Source of the DNA: Triatoma infestans
Taxonomy: Eukaryota > Arthropoda > Insecta > Hemiptera > Reduviidae
Length of the DNA: 64,000 nt
Direction of reading: 5' to 3'
NCBI GenBank assembly: GCA_011037195.1
Contig: JAAEAF010000265.1
Span: forward strand, 18,299 to 82,298
In this document: piece after piece, positions 42,601 to 55,290 of the stretch
How positions within the stretch are numbered: position 1 is the first letter of the stretch
Layout: each line of letters begins with the position of its first letter
Program-made: the position numbers and the translations under genes
Notes under the pieces: model-generated
The model's database searches: none
Told to the model about the DNA's origin: nothing
The model's input: the letters and a program-made list of their open reading frames with translations, nothing else

Positions 42601-45600
42601 AATATATTACATTTAAATATTGTATAATAAGTTAAGACTGTTGTATCAATTTTAGGAAGTTGCTTATGCTGTAATTAGAAAAAGAGAACGCAAAGGTTAT
42701 TATATTGACAAGAGCTACCTACCTTGGATTTCAGCGCCAGGCAATAAAGGATTATACGATCATCTTGTACTATTGGTACTGCAAATTAACTAAGTTATGT
42801 TACATGGAATGTTACATTTTGGAAGAAAGTAATAAACAAAATGCTTTGTTCTGTTTATTGTTTCAGACATTGTTAACCTATGAACTTATTAGGGATTATC
42901 ATGACCAATTTGCCGACTGCAGTAATATGATCATGCAATTGTTTCTGTTGAGTGATGTCATACTTTACACTCAAAAAGATTATCCACCACATCAGAAATA
43001 TTATGATCTTCGTGCTTCGCTGATTAAATATTTCAGTACGTATTTTTTTAGTGTTTGCATATTTTTGTTTTGTTTTGTTTTTTGGTAAAGAAATCTTATA
43101 AATATTTGAGTAATAATTTTGTGAATTACTAATTTTTCTTTTAGTAACTCTGAAAGCATACGATCTAGCCAAGAAATTAGCATATAAATACAAAGATTTC
43201 AAACTATTAATTGAAGTAGTGTACAAAATGAAACAGCCGGAAAAATTATATGAATACATGAGAGTTTTTGGAGATGAGGTAATTTTATAATTAGATTTTA
43301 AAACTTGAGTTTTAAGTTTAAATAATATATTATCGACAAATATTAGGTACATCAAGCCATTGCTTAACATTTCGATGAAATTATCTTTTCTGTAGAAACT
43401 ATTTTATATATAAAATCATTTTTCAATTATTTTCTTGAATTATAGGGATTTTGTGAGGAAGTATTTAAATGGCTTATAGCAGCAAAACGATTTTCCGAAT
43501 TATTAAAATTGGAAACACCACCTGGACATGAACATAAATTAGGTATATTTCTTCGTAAATATCCACGATTAAATTGGTTATATTTAATTAGGGAGAAGGA
43601 TTTTGCGTCTGCAGCCAATATCCTTACTGAGCAGGCACTCAATTTTAACAAGAGTGCTTTAATTAAACAGGTTTGTTGACCTTTGAATTATATGGAAAAT
43701 TAATTACTGTTTTGCTTAACTAATATTCAACCTATTTTTTTTTCTTTTTTCAGCGTATGTTGTCTTTTGGTAAATTGCTTTCCGTGGTTGGTGATAATCT
43801 GGATAGTAATTTAGAAAGTAAAGTTAATTCACAATTGGAATGTTTGGATTATCAAAAAAATCTTCCAGTATCTGCTTTGGCTCCATTTGCTGCGGATCTT
43901 AAGAATGTCCGTGCATTTACTCCATATGAGCTAATACAGGTATTAGAGCTATATGAAAACACCTTGTCTGCACACTTCCTAAACACTTCGGGCGTCCTTT
44001 GGACTTCCTTCTTTTTTTTTCTGTCTTCCCGCCAATCTTACAATGTTTCCACACTATCAGCGTTCTCTTAAGCAGGTATCCCTTACAATAATTGTCTGGG
44101 GGTTTGCTTTTATATATTATTCTTATTTATTTATTGCTTTTTGGATACATAGATCCATAGCAAGGAGTGGGTTTGACAAAATTACATATATATTGAGTAA
44201 ATAATCTTCTCAACTCAGTGTAGAACTGATAGCAGAACAAAAAATATAAGAAGAAAATAAAGAAAACACAATTGTAAATGTAAATAGAATTCCTAAAAGA
44301 TGTCTAATTATACATTAAAATAGCTAACCGCTTACTATATAGATAAAACTAAATATGAAAAGAACAAAAAACAAACTAACACTAACATTAACTAACAAAC
44401 TAACACTAACAAATAAACATTGAACTTGACCTACAAATATTATCAATATTCTTGTTTATTATTATTATTATTCTAAATATTATAATATAATAATTATGGA
44501 ATTGATACTATTTAACATAAATCATCCAATTAAATTTCTAAAAGCCAAGCTTTTAGCAACAAATAAGTGAATGTTATTTAATTTATTTTTATTAATATTG
44601 GACAAAAGCATCCTGTGGGCTGTCAAGAAGTATTGGTTTAAATATTTATTTCTATATGGCAAGATAATGCAGATTACCACATACACCAAATCAAATCAGA
44701 AAAAGCATTCCGTATAATTATAAGACATTTACACCACACAACACCAACTACAGAGATAATAGAGGATCTTGAACGCCACAGTTTCAAAGTGAGAAATGTT
44801 ACAATGTTAAACATCCCAAATCTAAATCACCACGCCCACTATTCTTTGTAGATCTTGAACCACAACACAATAACCCGGTAATATTCAATCTGAAAACATT
44901 ACTTTATACCAGAATAAAAATAGAAGAACCACGCAAAACAGTAGAATTATTACAGTGCAAAAGGTGCTAACAGTACGGACATACACGAACGTACTGTAAT
45001 CACGCTCCCAGATGTGTAAGTGTGCTGGTTCGCATCCATCATCCGAATGCACTAAACCACGTGAAATCCTCCGAGCTGCGTTCTCTGCTTAGAAGAGCAT
45101 GTGGCTAGCTGGAAAGGATGCGTGGTCCACAAAGAACTGCAATGTCTGCGGAGAAGAAACAACAATGACGGATTCTATAACAACGGAAATCGGGCCGAAC
45201 ACCTTCAACCTAGCTACACAACTTCTCGTCCAGCTGTACCAAAACAGTCAGAATTTCCTAAACTTGGTAATGAAGAATCAAGACATCAAGGAACCTCATC
45301 ACCTTCCAATAACAGAACTTCAAAAAATCGCGAGATCTTCAGCGGTTCGTCCACCTTTCGTACCGCCTTCTCCTATCTCTAATGACATTCCCTCCCTTCT
45401 TACCTCATTCATCTCTGAATTCAAATCTCTTATTAATCCTCTCATTACACTTCTTATTACTCTTGTTAGTGAACTCATTCCTAAACTTTCTCGATGAATC
45501 TTAATCGTCAACATTCACTTGCGATTCTTCTCTGGAATGTCAACGGGTTGAACTCCCACAGAGACGAATTAGACATATTTCTACATGAAAGACGAATTGA

Positions 45601-48600
45601 CATCGCACTTATTTCTGAAACTCACTTTACAGGACGATCTAACTTTTACATAACTGGATACACTACTTACAGGACTGACCATCCGGACGATACATCTCAT
45701 GGTGGCTCTACTATACTAGTAAAGAATACTTTACTTCATCAGCAATTAACATCTCATCAAACAATCCACTTCATCCAATCCACAGCAGTCACTCTTCATT
45801 GTCATCTTTCGACTTCAATGTAGCAGCAGTTTACTGTCCACCCAATAAATCTATTTGTTCCTTCAGACTTTCAACTTTTTTTTCAGACTCTCGGCCCCAA
45901 ATTTCTGGCTGGTGGAGATTACGATGCAAACATCCTCAATGGGCTGTCGCACTTCTAATCCTAGGGGGCGGACGCTTTTGGATACTGTCTCCCTTTCTCA
46001 CTACGAAGTCTTATCACCAGATCAACCAACCTACTGGCCAACGTCATTAACTAAACTACCTGACATATTGGACATATTCATCTCTTCTAAAATGGCATCT
46101 ATCTATAAATACATCTACACAATTACTGATCTCTCTTCAGACCACAGCCCAGTTCTCCTTACACTCAGTATAACTCCACAACCCGCCACCCCTTCTTCTT
46201 CTCTATTCGTGGGATCTGTAGACTGGACGCTTTTTGAGAATGTACTACAAGATAAACTGAATTTGTTGATCTCCCTCAAAACACCTGACGAAATAGACAA
46301 TGCAGTACAGACACTAACTAACTCAATTCAAGCTTCTATCTGGGACTCCAGTCAAAACATTCCAAAAAGAACGTCATCACACCTAACTTACCAATCCTAG
46401 TCAGAATGCTCATAAGAGAAAAACGAAGAGCTCGCTCACTGATATACAACAACTGACTAGACGATTAAAAAGCGAATTGCAAAAAGATCAGTGAAATATG
46501 AAGAATATGTGACCTCTCTGACATCTGACCGTAAATCTCTACAGACCACTACCAAACGACTTCTCTCTTATAAACATGTTTCTTCTCCACTAAGACGTGA
46601 CGATGGAACATGGACAAAAACAGATCACGATAAAGCCACTGAATTTAAAAATCATTTGACTAACGTATTTACTCCTCATCCAGACGTACTAGATGACTTA
46701 CACGCCACTGACGTAATGACTGAATTAGACGCTCTTCTGCCTCTCTCCTTACCTCCAAAAACGTTCACCCCCTCTGATGTTAAACATCATAAAAAACTTA
46801 ACGTCTAAAAAATCTCCTGGATACGACATAATAACAACTCAAATTATTCGTCATCTTCCAAGAAAAGCTATAGTTTTTCTCTCTTACATTTATAATTCAG
46901 TTCTCAGAACCACATATTTTCCTTTAATGTGGAAATTCTCTACGATAAAAATGATTCTGAACCTAATAAAGCTTCCCACCTTCCATCCTGATACAGGTCA
47001 ATAAGTCTGTTACCTATTTTAGGAAAAATATTAGAGAAATGTTATTGAAACAGATTTACCCCATTCTAGAAACTGAACAAATCATTCCATCATATCAGTT
47101 TGGCTTTCGGCAACATCACAGCACCATTCATCAGTGCCATAGAGTAGTGGACACCATTGTTTCGACAATTGAGCGGAAACAGTACTGCTGGATGCCTTCC
47201 TCGAGTGGCTCAAGCCTTCGATAGGATGTGGCATCCAGGATTACTGTGGAAGCTAAAGAAATTCCTGCCATCAAGCTATTACTTACTCATCAAGTCTTAT
47301 CATCCGTCCGCTACTTTCAGATTAGTTGTGGATCTGCTACACCTTACTACTCGCTGGCCGACGCCGGAGTTCCTCAGGATAGTATACTTGGTCCGCTTCT
47401 GTATACTGTATTCACTTCAGATCTACCAACCTATACAAACACGCTTCTTTGCACTTACGCTGATGACACCGCCATCCTTGCATCCAGCTCTGATCCCATC
47501 AATGCCTCCATTCTCTTACAAATAAAATAGATCTTGGGCCAAAAAATGGCGCATTAAACTCAACCCACAAAAATGTCATCAAAACACCTTTACTCTGCGC
47601 CGTGCCTCCTGTCCTTCAGTAACCTTCAACTCAATACCACTCTTTCCTGCAAATTTAGTTTGCTACCTTAGGATGTACATCGACAGAAGACTAACATGGG
47701 ATCCACATACGAAACTTAAAAGACTGGAACTTAAACGGAATAAGTTACTAATCAGACTAATAGGAAGACGATCGAAACTACCTCTTCAGCACAAACGACT
47801 AATATACAACTGCATACTCAAACCGATGTGGACTTACGGACTTGAACTGTGGGGTTCAACCAAACGCTCAAATTCCCAGAAAATTCAGTCTTTTCAGTCA
47901 AAAGTTCTCCGTCAGATAACAGATGCTCCATTCTATGACTCTAACTCTATTCTCCACAACGATCTCAAAATCCCATATTATCTGAAGCCGTCAAAACTAA
48001 ATATAAAAAATTCTATGACTCTCTTACTCTCAACTCTAATCCTCTTGTTCAAAATCTCGCCTGCACAACTATACCAGATAATCCACTCCGTCGACTGAAC
48101 CGCTGTTGGCCCGCGATCACCTCCAACAATAGGAAGTAATTCCTGTGAGAGTGTTACCGCTGGGTAGCTTCTCTCCTCCAGCCAATCACGTTATTCATCA
48201 TCACACATCATCATATTCACTCATAATATTTATTTATGTAGATTGTGAATTTCAAATAAAAGAAAAAAAAAATATGGCAAGAGAGAGGGCAGTTAATTAA
48301 AAAATATATTAAACTATCCATTTCCCCGGAATTACATAAAGTACAGTATTTTTCACAGTCAAACAGAATTTTTTCACCATTTATTGTAATACGGAAAATA
48401 TTTTTATAAGTCATTCTTAACTGTGAAATTAATTTTATTTTGTATGTATATAGTTATACAGATATTCATTTATTCCAAGGCTACTAATATTATGAAAGTA
48501 TAAATTATATGAGGAGTTAATAATAAAATCGATGTCCTTACTTAAAAAGTGATTTTTAACTGTTTCTACAAGAGCATTTAGACTATTTATCACTATATCA

Positions 48601-50977
48601 ATATTTTGGCAGTCCAAGATATGTTTAGCTCCTATAAGACAGAGCAGGTCTCTTAGCTGTTATGCCCAGTTAAATGGGATCGTTTTGCACTCTATTAATT
48701 CAATAAGTCGATTAAAACATTGCCTGGGCAACTGGTCATTGTCCATTTCTAATAGTTTATACCACCATCTCAACATGCTTTTGAAAATTTTACAGACAAT
48801 ATGAGTGCTGCCTGCTTTCACTCTAACATAGCTATCCGGTGTCCCGGTGATAAATTTAATAATACCTTAAAAAACTGCTCTCTTTCCGCCAAATGCGAGC
48901 ACTTGGCAGCCCTATATTTTACTCATGTACAATAATACACTTTCAGACTGCGAATCAAATAACTTATTTTTTATATCCCATGAATCAGAAAATTTGGTCG
49001 CAAATAACAGTGTCAATATTTTCTGACTGGCAACTGCTCTCTTGGCGAGAGAAGACACACAGGCCTGCCTAAACTTTCCAGAGGAGGAAAAGACCACTCC
49101 TGATAGTTGAACAGATTGCAAATTTCAATATTAGTGTTTTCATACCTAAAGTTCTTAATATTTGTTTAGCAGCACAACCTTCACGAAATATCACAATCTT
49201 GGTTTTCTTTGTGTTTGTCTTAAGACTATTTAATTTTTACTATTCTGACAAACGGTCTAGCTTCAATTGTGTGTCTCTCCAAGAGTGCGAAAGTAATACC
49301 AAATCATCTACATACATAAAAGCATTTGTAAATCTTTATCAGCGCCCAAATTAATTCCATTATAAATATATGCTATAAATCTCTTTGCAGCAATCAATTC
49401 ATTCAGAGTGAAATATTTTCGACCATCTAGTCTGATGCCCAGATTATTTCTTCCATATTCTAAAATATTGTTTAAATCGTCTCACATTTCCTTCATAACA
49501 TGATAATAATCGATATTATGCAATTTAGTTGTGCGCATCCATTTAATTGTGTAACTAAATTTCTCCATTTTTACATTCAGGGAATTATTGAGTGTTTACT
49601 TTTGTGTTTTGGGTAGATTACCCTAAATTTTCAATGCTTCCTGCCTTATTAATGAAGAAAAATAGCGCAAATAGATCATTTTATGTAAATCTTAGTTCCA
49701 TTAATACAGCTCAAGTGCTCTATTTCTTTCAATATTTTTAAATCAGAAATTATTTTAAATTATATTATATAATCGATATTATTCTCAACTCTTGTTTATT
49801 GTATATATATATTTCACTTAGTTGTTTATTTTCTTTTCCGTTTTCTGTTCTCTATGCCTTTATTGTATATATTATAATATATAATTATTGCAGGTCAAAC
49901 TCTTCACTGTTTGCACAATTGTGTATAAAACAGTTTATAAATAAATAAATAATACAGCTCAAGTTACATGAGCAATTCCGAGCGATCACATGAATGATGA
50001 TGATGACTTTTGGCGGAAAAAAAGTGTACAAAACTATTGAATAAAGATGCACAAATATGTATTATTTTAAGCTCAAAACAACCAACTAAACAGTGATCAT
50101 AAAAATTGGCGAATACCATTGAGGTGGCAACATTTGATTTATGAAACAGCAAGTCGTATAATTCCGGCATTCTCCAGCCAGCCGCCTTCACATTAGATTT
50201 ATTATTTCCGTTTATTATTATTAATATTATTTTTTATTACAGCCGCCTTCAGATTTATTATTAAACTTGATTAAGGTTCACATTATCAAGTTCAAAACAA
50301 ACTTATGCATTTTTCTAATGAAAATGTTTCAGATTATCATTAGCGATGAAAATGTTGAAGCTGATGAATATCATTTTAAAAATGCTTTACATTTGTTGAA
50401 ATTTTTTGAAGAGAAAATTGTTGCAGATGAATTAAGGTAATTGTTGTAATTTTTGTTACTCTATGTTTATGCATTTATTTCGAACTAAAGTTTTTTTTCT
50501 TTAATGTTATAATTTGTTTACACTATATATACAGAAAATTCCCTTAATAAAGGATCCCCCTTTCTTTAATTTTTTTTCAGAAATAAAATTTGGGCAGCTG
50601 CCATATTAAAAGATCAGTGGGTTGACACAAATTTAAATGCTCCCTTAGAAGTTCTTTCCAACATGATCTTCTTTAAACTGATGGAGCTTGTAGTTGTCAC
50701 AGGTAGGTACCAACTTTTTAGATTTTTTTTTCAGATTTAATTCATGTAAATTCCAAAAAAGTATTTCAGATTATAATTAAGAAAAAACATGTAATTTATT
50801 TTAGAGACTAACCCAAGAAAATGTATTCCTCCCATTGAATCACTTTTGGTACATGAAGATTTAGAACAGCATAGTAATAATTCAGTGTTCACCTATCTTA
50901 TACAATACGCATATGAACATTTCAGTGAAAGTCTGGGTACCTCGCCGAAGAACTCCCCTAGAGATGTACCTGCTTAA
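36695..50977 (+). CDS. Nup133: Nucleoporin Nup133, 23 coding exons
   Basis: Scaffold nucleoporin of the Y-complex (Nup107-160), with an N-terminal beta-propeller and a C-terminal alpha-helical stack. Exons: 36695-36774, 37036-37145, 37218-37420, 37585-37692, 37766-37975, 38372-38533, 38655-38760, 38835-39020, 39106-39262, 39985-40108, 40277-40427, 40529-40641, 40728-40834, 41428-41527, 42460-42579, 42656-42775, 42867-43035, 43145-43278, 43446-43670, 43754-43939, 50333-50436, 50581-50702, 50805-50977. Every junction is AG/GT and in phase; the sum is 3270 nt, 1089 residues (human about 1156). Telling blocks are EYGWGWYVCGRKLLVWH (exon 3), GGLGKRVSSIIFGMS (exon 5), KDLNLANQ (exon 12), PWISAPGNKGLYDHLVLL (exon 16) and DEYHFKNALHLLKFFEE (exon 21). 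The ATG at 36695 gives a short Ser/Thr/Arg-rich leader as in other Nup133 proteins. Introns are short except introns 9, 13, 14 and 20, the last 6.4 kb and full of retrotransposons. Confidence 0.93.
38035..38074 (-). ncRNA. hammerhead-ribozyme-like core, left arm
   Basis: Minus strand: CATC, CTGAAGA, one T, stem II GGACG/CGCCC (one mismatch), GAAACCGGTC, GATG. CTGAAGA fits the CUGANGA consensus, and stem I CATC/GATG is intact. Confidence 0.48.
38197..38236 (+). ncRNA. hammerhead-ribozyme-like core, right arm
   Basis: Plus strand: CATC, CTGAAGA, one T, stem II GGGCG-AA-CGCCC (perfect), GAAACCGGTC, GATG. It lies in the sense orientation of Nup133, so it would be present in the unspliced pre-mRNA. 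Confidence 0.52.
39722..39905 (+). mobile_element. tRNA-derived SINE, 5'-truncated, in Nup133 intron 9
   Basis: Starts AGATAGCAACGCGGAGCTCC, then the decayed box B CAGGTACGAATCCAGC, then TTAGATTTTCTCTTCCTAGG, GAGAACACTG and GGCCGGCAGTGCACTGAGAA. It matches the 51862 copy from the anticodon-arm region onward. Confidence 0.78.
40835..42459 (+). other. Nup133 introns 13 and 14
   Basis: Intron 13 (40835-41427) and intron 14 (41528-42459) are the longer mid-gene introns. Intron 14 holds AGTAAGAGAAAGTTTTG (about 42408), a word shared with the degenerate modules. No other element is recognised. Confidence 0.5.
44440..44653 (-). mobile_element. left remnant of older LINE split by Jockey insertion
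   Basis: Minus-strand sequence next to the target duplication of the Jockey element continues the older LINE at 48283-49600. Reading across gives CPLSCHI, then a short PILLDSPQDAF-like stretch, before an AAT-rich tail at about 44457-44472. The join across the insertion is inferred from the 11-bp duplication. Confidence 0.4.
44665..48271 (+). mobile_element. Jockey-clade LINE, 5'-truncated and frameshifted, in Nup133 intron 20
   Basis: The gag part (44665-45490) has the region before the zinc knuckles (YHIHQIKSEKAFRIIIRHL) and CCHC knuckles starting CKRCQQYGHTRTYC (about 44960). ORF2 starts at 45494 with the AP-endonuclease (LLWNVNGLNSHRDE, ISETHF). RT blocks follow: TSKKSPGYD (about 46800), QFGFRQHHSTIHQ (about 47096), AFDRMWHPG (about 47212), GVPQDSILGPLLY (about 47367) and the catalytic YADD (about 47457). 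The thumb contains TYGLELWGS (about 47830). At least five frameshifts disable it. It ends in AATAAAAG plus an A run, and ATATGGCAAGA flanks it at 44654-44664 and 48272-48282, an 11-bp target duplication. Confidence 0.9.
48283..49600 (-). mobile_element. older LINE, reverse transcriptase and tail, in Nup133 intron 20
   Basis: Minus-strand blocks in order, with stops: LNELIAAKRFIAYIYNGINL (about 49410-49340), FMYVDDLVLLSHSW with the catalytic YVDD box (about 49320-49280), KTKIVIF (about 49215), GVVFSSSGKFRQACVSSLAK (about 49098-49035) and SESVLLYMSKI (about 48945). The C-terminal CTLCNSGEMDSLIYFLINCP is at 48360-48290. The YVDD-plus-tail layout resembles the fragment at 3131-3903. The later Jockey element interrupts it at its 3' side. 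Confidence 0.75.
49716..49950 (+). mobile_element. 235-bp LINE 3'-end insertion with (AAAT)n tail
   Basis: AATACAGCTCAAG occurs exactly on both sides (49703-49715 and 49951-49963), a 13-bp target duplication. The insert ends in TTTATAAATAAATAAAT. It is non-coding; I infer a severely 5'-truncated LINE. Confidence 0.75.
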
Positions 50978-51861
50978 CGATAATGCAGAAGCCACTTATC
51001 ATTCTTTTTTGTAAATATTATTTAAATATACCTTTTATATGTTGTTTAATTCGTTTTATTTTATGTACTTTTTGCTGAGTGTTTCCTGAATGATTTACCA
51101 TAATTACAGCAGTATTTAAGTTAACATAATCTTTTTACTGGTTACGGTCATTCAGCAGTTCAGTATCAGAAAATTAACTAAATGAACATTTTAAGAATTA
51201 TTTATTTAAAATTACGAATTTCTCTGGTCAACCGGTATCACTAAAATCTAAATCAATGTTTTGTTGTATTTAGCAGTAATTTCAGCAATATCCTGGAACC
51301 AGTACATATTCCTCTCCTATAGTTTTATGGACAGTATATTGGAGAATCTATTTATAGGAAGATATTTATACTTCTAATAGGGAAGAGTATGTAAATAAAA
51401 AGGGCAGTTTCAAGGTGTATGATGAATATAGGTGTGATTGGGGCGACTGTAATATTTTTTTAAAATTAAATCGAAGGAATTTATGTGGTTCAACATATAT
51501 ATTACCTCCCCCATATCTGAGCTACATGAGATAACCGAATTAAACACTTTTTGTTTTGCTGCAAAATTTAAATTAAAATCCAACATTACATTTTCCCAAA
51601 TAGAGTTGAGGCTTATTTTCGCTTTAGAAAGCTTAACACACCAATGATTTTTAAATGACAAAGTTTGTTAATAAAATGCCTAAATATTTATAAGTATTAG
51701 AACTTGAATTTTCTGTTTTCCATACCACCACTTTCATATTAAACAAAGACTTTACGACTGATAAAATTAAAACTCGGTATTCCGAAGGATCTCCATGTAT
51801 TAAGGATTCGTTATTTAATAAATAATAAAACAATATTAGATGAAAAACAATTATATTACAA
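50978..51861. other. Nup133 3' flank
   Basis: Presumed 3' UTR, then AT-rich sequence. An AATAAA at 51394-51399 is one possible poly(A) signal. Short minus-strand frames (about 51410-52060) contain LINE-like fragments such as KTENSSSNTYKYLGILLTNF near 51720-51660, equivalent to the KYLG block of RT thumbs. A degraded LINE may therefore underlie 51410-51860. Confidence 0.45.
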
Positions 51862-52101
51862 AGGGAAGGGATTAGCTCAGTGGTAGCGCGCTGGACTAGC
51901 AACGCGGAGATCACGGGTTCGAATCCAGCCGTGCTACCCTTAGATTTTCTCTTCCTAGGAGCCTCTCTACAGCTCACTGGCCGGTGATGGACAGTGTTGT
52001 CTGTAACGGGAGAACACTGTCCGGAGGCCGGCAGTGCACTGAGAAGGCTCCGGGCGCAAATGACCACAGATGTTGAGACGCCTTAAATTTAAAAAAAAAA
52101 A
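51862..52101 (+). mobile_element. tRNA-derived SINE, full-length reference copy
   Basis: The tRNA-like head has box A (TAGCTCAGTGGTAG, 51872-51885) and box B (GGTTCGAATCC, about 51916). A body of about 150 bp follows (CTTAGATTTTCTCTTCCTAG, CAGTGTTGTCTG, GAACACTGTCCGGAGGCCGG, AATGACCACAGATGTTGAGA) with a poly(A) tail. Four other copies lie in the window at 20236, 27805, 35405 and 39722. The head would not fold as a working tRNA, and the unit would rely on LINE machinery. Confidence 0.88.
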
Positions 52102-54912
52102 AATGACAATGGAGAATTATATAGCATTGACCATTTCAGATACTATCACACAATACATTTAGTGTGGATTGATCTCATCAATACAAACATATATCTTGAA
52201 TGTTCATAATAATATCGTTTAGTCTCATTTCATCTTACATAATTATTTCTTCTTTTTTTATCACTTTATTGCAGAGCACGATTATCATGAAGCAATCACA
52301 CATGATTTTTTATTGTGAAATAATTGATACATGTATCGATTTCTTTCTCCATTTTATGCTTCACAAATCACTGGAAAATTAAGTTTCTTGAAATGACTTT
52401 TTGAAATGTTTCTAAATCTAATTTAATAATAAGAAAAAAAATTGTGATAAGGGCCCACTTTTCATATGATAGAAATGGATTGTTCAGTAACTGGAGTCTA
52501 CCAACCGATTAGAAAATGTCTTGGTTTTTCCAGAGTAAAAAAAGATCTTAAGTATATTGTATTACAAAAATGATTATGAAATTTAAATTGAAGATTTTTT
52601 ACTTCTATTTTTAATTAAAAAATTAATGTGTTTCTCAATGTAAGCAAATTTTTTTTTTCACCTTGAAGTGTTCTTTTGCTCCCATTATTTTTATTCCAGA
52701 ATTTTATGTTTAATAATACGATTAGCTTATTAGCATCGATGCGATAATTTTGACCGATAGATTAATACATAATACCTTGAAAACTTCGGCTAAATTTTAA
52801 CTTAGAAGATCTATATTTAAATTGCAACAGCGTAATTTCACATAACATAGGGTTTGTTATGAAATGATATTCCTAATCAGCGCTTCTCAAAATATAATGG
52901 AAAGTAAATGATTAAATTCATTCATAAAAGAATCATTCCTCCCACTTCCCAGCAGTAAAAGGATTTTGAAAGTAGTTTAACGGAAAATAAAGATGAGAAG
53001 ATAACCGTTGTTAATCATTAACCTTAGGATCGTTATTCAACAATTTAATGCAGAGACTATGTACGCAAAAGGACCACTTTCCTTCTCTTGGCTATCTCAG
53101 TGTAAGGAGAAGTGAGCCGGTTTAATGAAATCTCGGTTTAAAGAAAGGTCAAGCCAATGACCGCAACAACATCAACACCAGTTGTGCTTTATAGCGCATG
53201 CTTCAGGATTTTCGTCCCCCCCATAATCTATCCGGCGTCTCTCCGATTTCCTTTTTATTTATTATTGGAACATAAATTTTTTACTTAGCGATTTGAATCT
53301 ATAAACTATTTTATGCGTTAGTTACGGTTACTTATGTCTAGTTAGAAAGGACTTACTTTTTAAATTCCTTATTAGTTTTATTGAAATTACAGCCAATGAA
53401 AGTGAGATAGAAAAAAAGATCTTTTTCACTAGATTTATTATTTATTCATTTGAATGAGGATTTAGTCATGGATGAGGTCTCTCTACCTCGACTTAGAATG
53501 CTCTAGTGCAGATCTCTTATGTAATTATATATTTAAACAATGCATTTCTAAGGCAAATGGAAGTGAATGTAGGTAAGTCAGTCGGTTTTGCTCATTCAAC
53601 GTAATGAACTACCTCTGCTGGAACAACAGATGGAGAAGATTTGATTTGAAGTTCAGCCGGGATAATCGCAGGTGCGCCAAGATGAGAAAATAGTCTATGC
53701 CTGAAAAGTGAATGTTATTCATACTTTCTTCGCCTTAATTTGTGTTAGTTATTCTTCAATTTCACATTTAACATTGATAGAAGAGATATTTCTAATAATA
53801 AAAATGTGCTATACCCTTCTTATTTTCTTATACTCTATTTTTTGTTATTAATCCTACTGCACTACAAGGAGGAACTACAGGTTTCCAAGTAATCAGGTCG
53901 TCTTCACAGATGGAAGTATTTGAGGCTGATAACATAATTCAGTATAATATTGATTTAAAAATCTTTTCCATTAAAAATATTTAATCCAGGTAAGTGCATA
54001 TTTTGAAGAGTTCATATTTATAAAAAAAGAATTAAGCTGCACTTTTCCTTTTTTTTTTGAGAAAATGAAGAACAAGAATAGTTGGTTGCCTCCCCCGTTA
54101 TAAGCTGATTTTTTTTACCTTTCTTTCATGCACCAGAGGGTTGGTTCTTTATGAATAATCAATAACCAAATTTTTTACTTTAACTAATCTGCCCAGAATA
54201 AGTTATATTTATTGAGGACTATCACATTTTCACTTTCTATCGCATATAACTGTACATTAGCTATTAATAGAATTCGATTCGCACGAAATTATACAAAAAA
54301 AAAAGTCAAACTTATTGACAACTGGCTTTATAACCTTCTTTAGCAAAATTAGAGACAACCATTACGTGACAACATGGTATGCTAATATAATATGTATGTA
54401 CATACATACTTAAAAATTTCTTATATAACAGTTTTTTTTGTTTTACTGGATCTCTAAACTCAGTATAGGTTTAAATTAATGGCGTTATATTGAAAACAAA
54501 ACAGTTATAAAGATATGTATATAAATCCAAATAAAAATACTATTTAGCAAAACAAACTTACACATGTACTACTAGGTTATACACATATCAAATTCTCCAC
54601 GCTAAGAGTGCCATGGTCGACCAAGTAGCTAACACAATAAAACAGTTTGTAGTTTGTAAATTGGGCATTCTTTAGATTGCTACACCAGATTGGTACTATA
54701 AAAAATTTCTTCTGTCAGTTCTCTTCGTATGATTTTTATGAATCACAAAGATATCAGAATACTTAGAATTTTGATGAAGCGACTGCAATAAATAGTTCCT
54801 GGTTTAGATAATTTGGGACCTACCATTTTATTATATAGGGATACTAAATTTAAGTAATTCATCACAAAAAAGAAATCCATTCTCCCCTCTTTGGTCATCC
54901 TATTCACTGATT
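52102..54912. other. 2.8 kb AT-rich intergenic, nothing recognised
   Basis: Read on both strands. No reverse transcriptase, transposase or host protein motif and no clear repeat was seen. Confidence 0.4.
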
Positions 54913-55061
54913 TAGAGATCAGCAACCTTTTCAAAATTGCGGGCTAAATTGTGGGCCCATTTTTACTCGAGTGTTAATTTTTTTGGATTAGCCTGAATTT
55001 TTAGATTATTACTTGCAGGCCATATCAAATCACATGGCGTGCCGCAGGTTGCCGACCCCTG
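54913..55061. mobile_element. ~149-bp hAT-like MITE
   Basis: The left end TAGAGATCAGCAACCT and the reverse complement of the right end CAGGGGTCGGCAACCT agree at 12-13 of 16 positions. CAGGGGTCGGCAACC is a widespread hAT-type terminus. The flanking octamers CACTGATT and TTCTAATT agree at 5 of 8, so the expected 8-bp duplication is decayed or absent. Confidence 0.5.
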
Positions 55062-55084
55062 TTCTAATTCATCACTTCTCATCC

Positions 55085-55290
55085 TTATCCCTTCTTCGAC
55101 GACTCAAGCGGCGCGGCGCTGGCCACGCGATTCCCTCGGCGATAGAGGTCATTAAATAAATATTTTATTTGGAGAGTCACCACTGGGTAATATCTCATCT
55201 CACGCTACTTTGCCACATTATTGACGTGTTGCAGGAGCCTTGCTCTTGCATTTGTAGATTTCAAATGAATAATAATAATAATAATAATAA
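55085..55290 (+). mobile_element. Jockey-type LINE 3' end with (AAT)n tail
   Basis: Resembles the 3' end of the Jockey element at about 48095-48250 (a GCCACGCGATTCCCTC-like block, then CACCACTGGGTAATATCTCA, then GTAGATTTCAAATGAATAAT) and finishes in (AAT)n at 55266-55290. Confidence 0.6.

Noticed and set aside
42873..43370. 165-codon minus frame
   Set aside because: Antisense shadow of Nup133 exons 17-18 and the intron.
51862..51935. A tRNA gene
   Set aside because: Box A and box B are present, but the arms do not pair as a tRNA. The sequence continues into a conserved body and poly(A), and sister copies exist; it is a SINE head.
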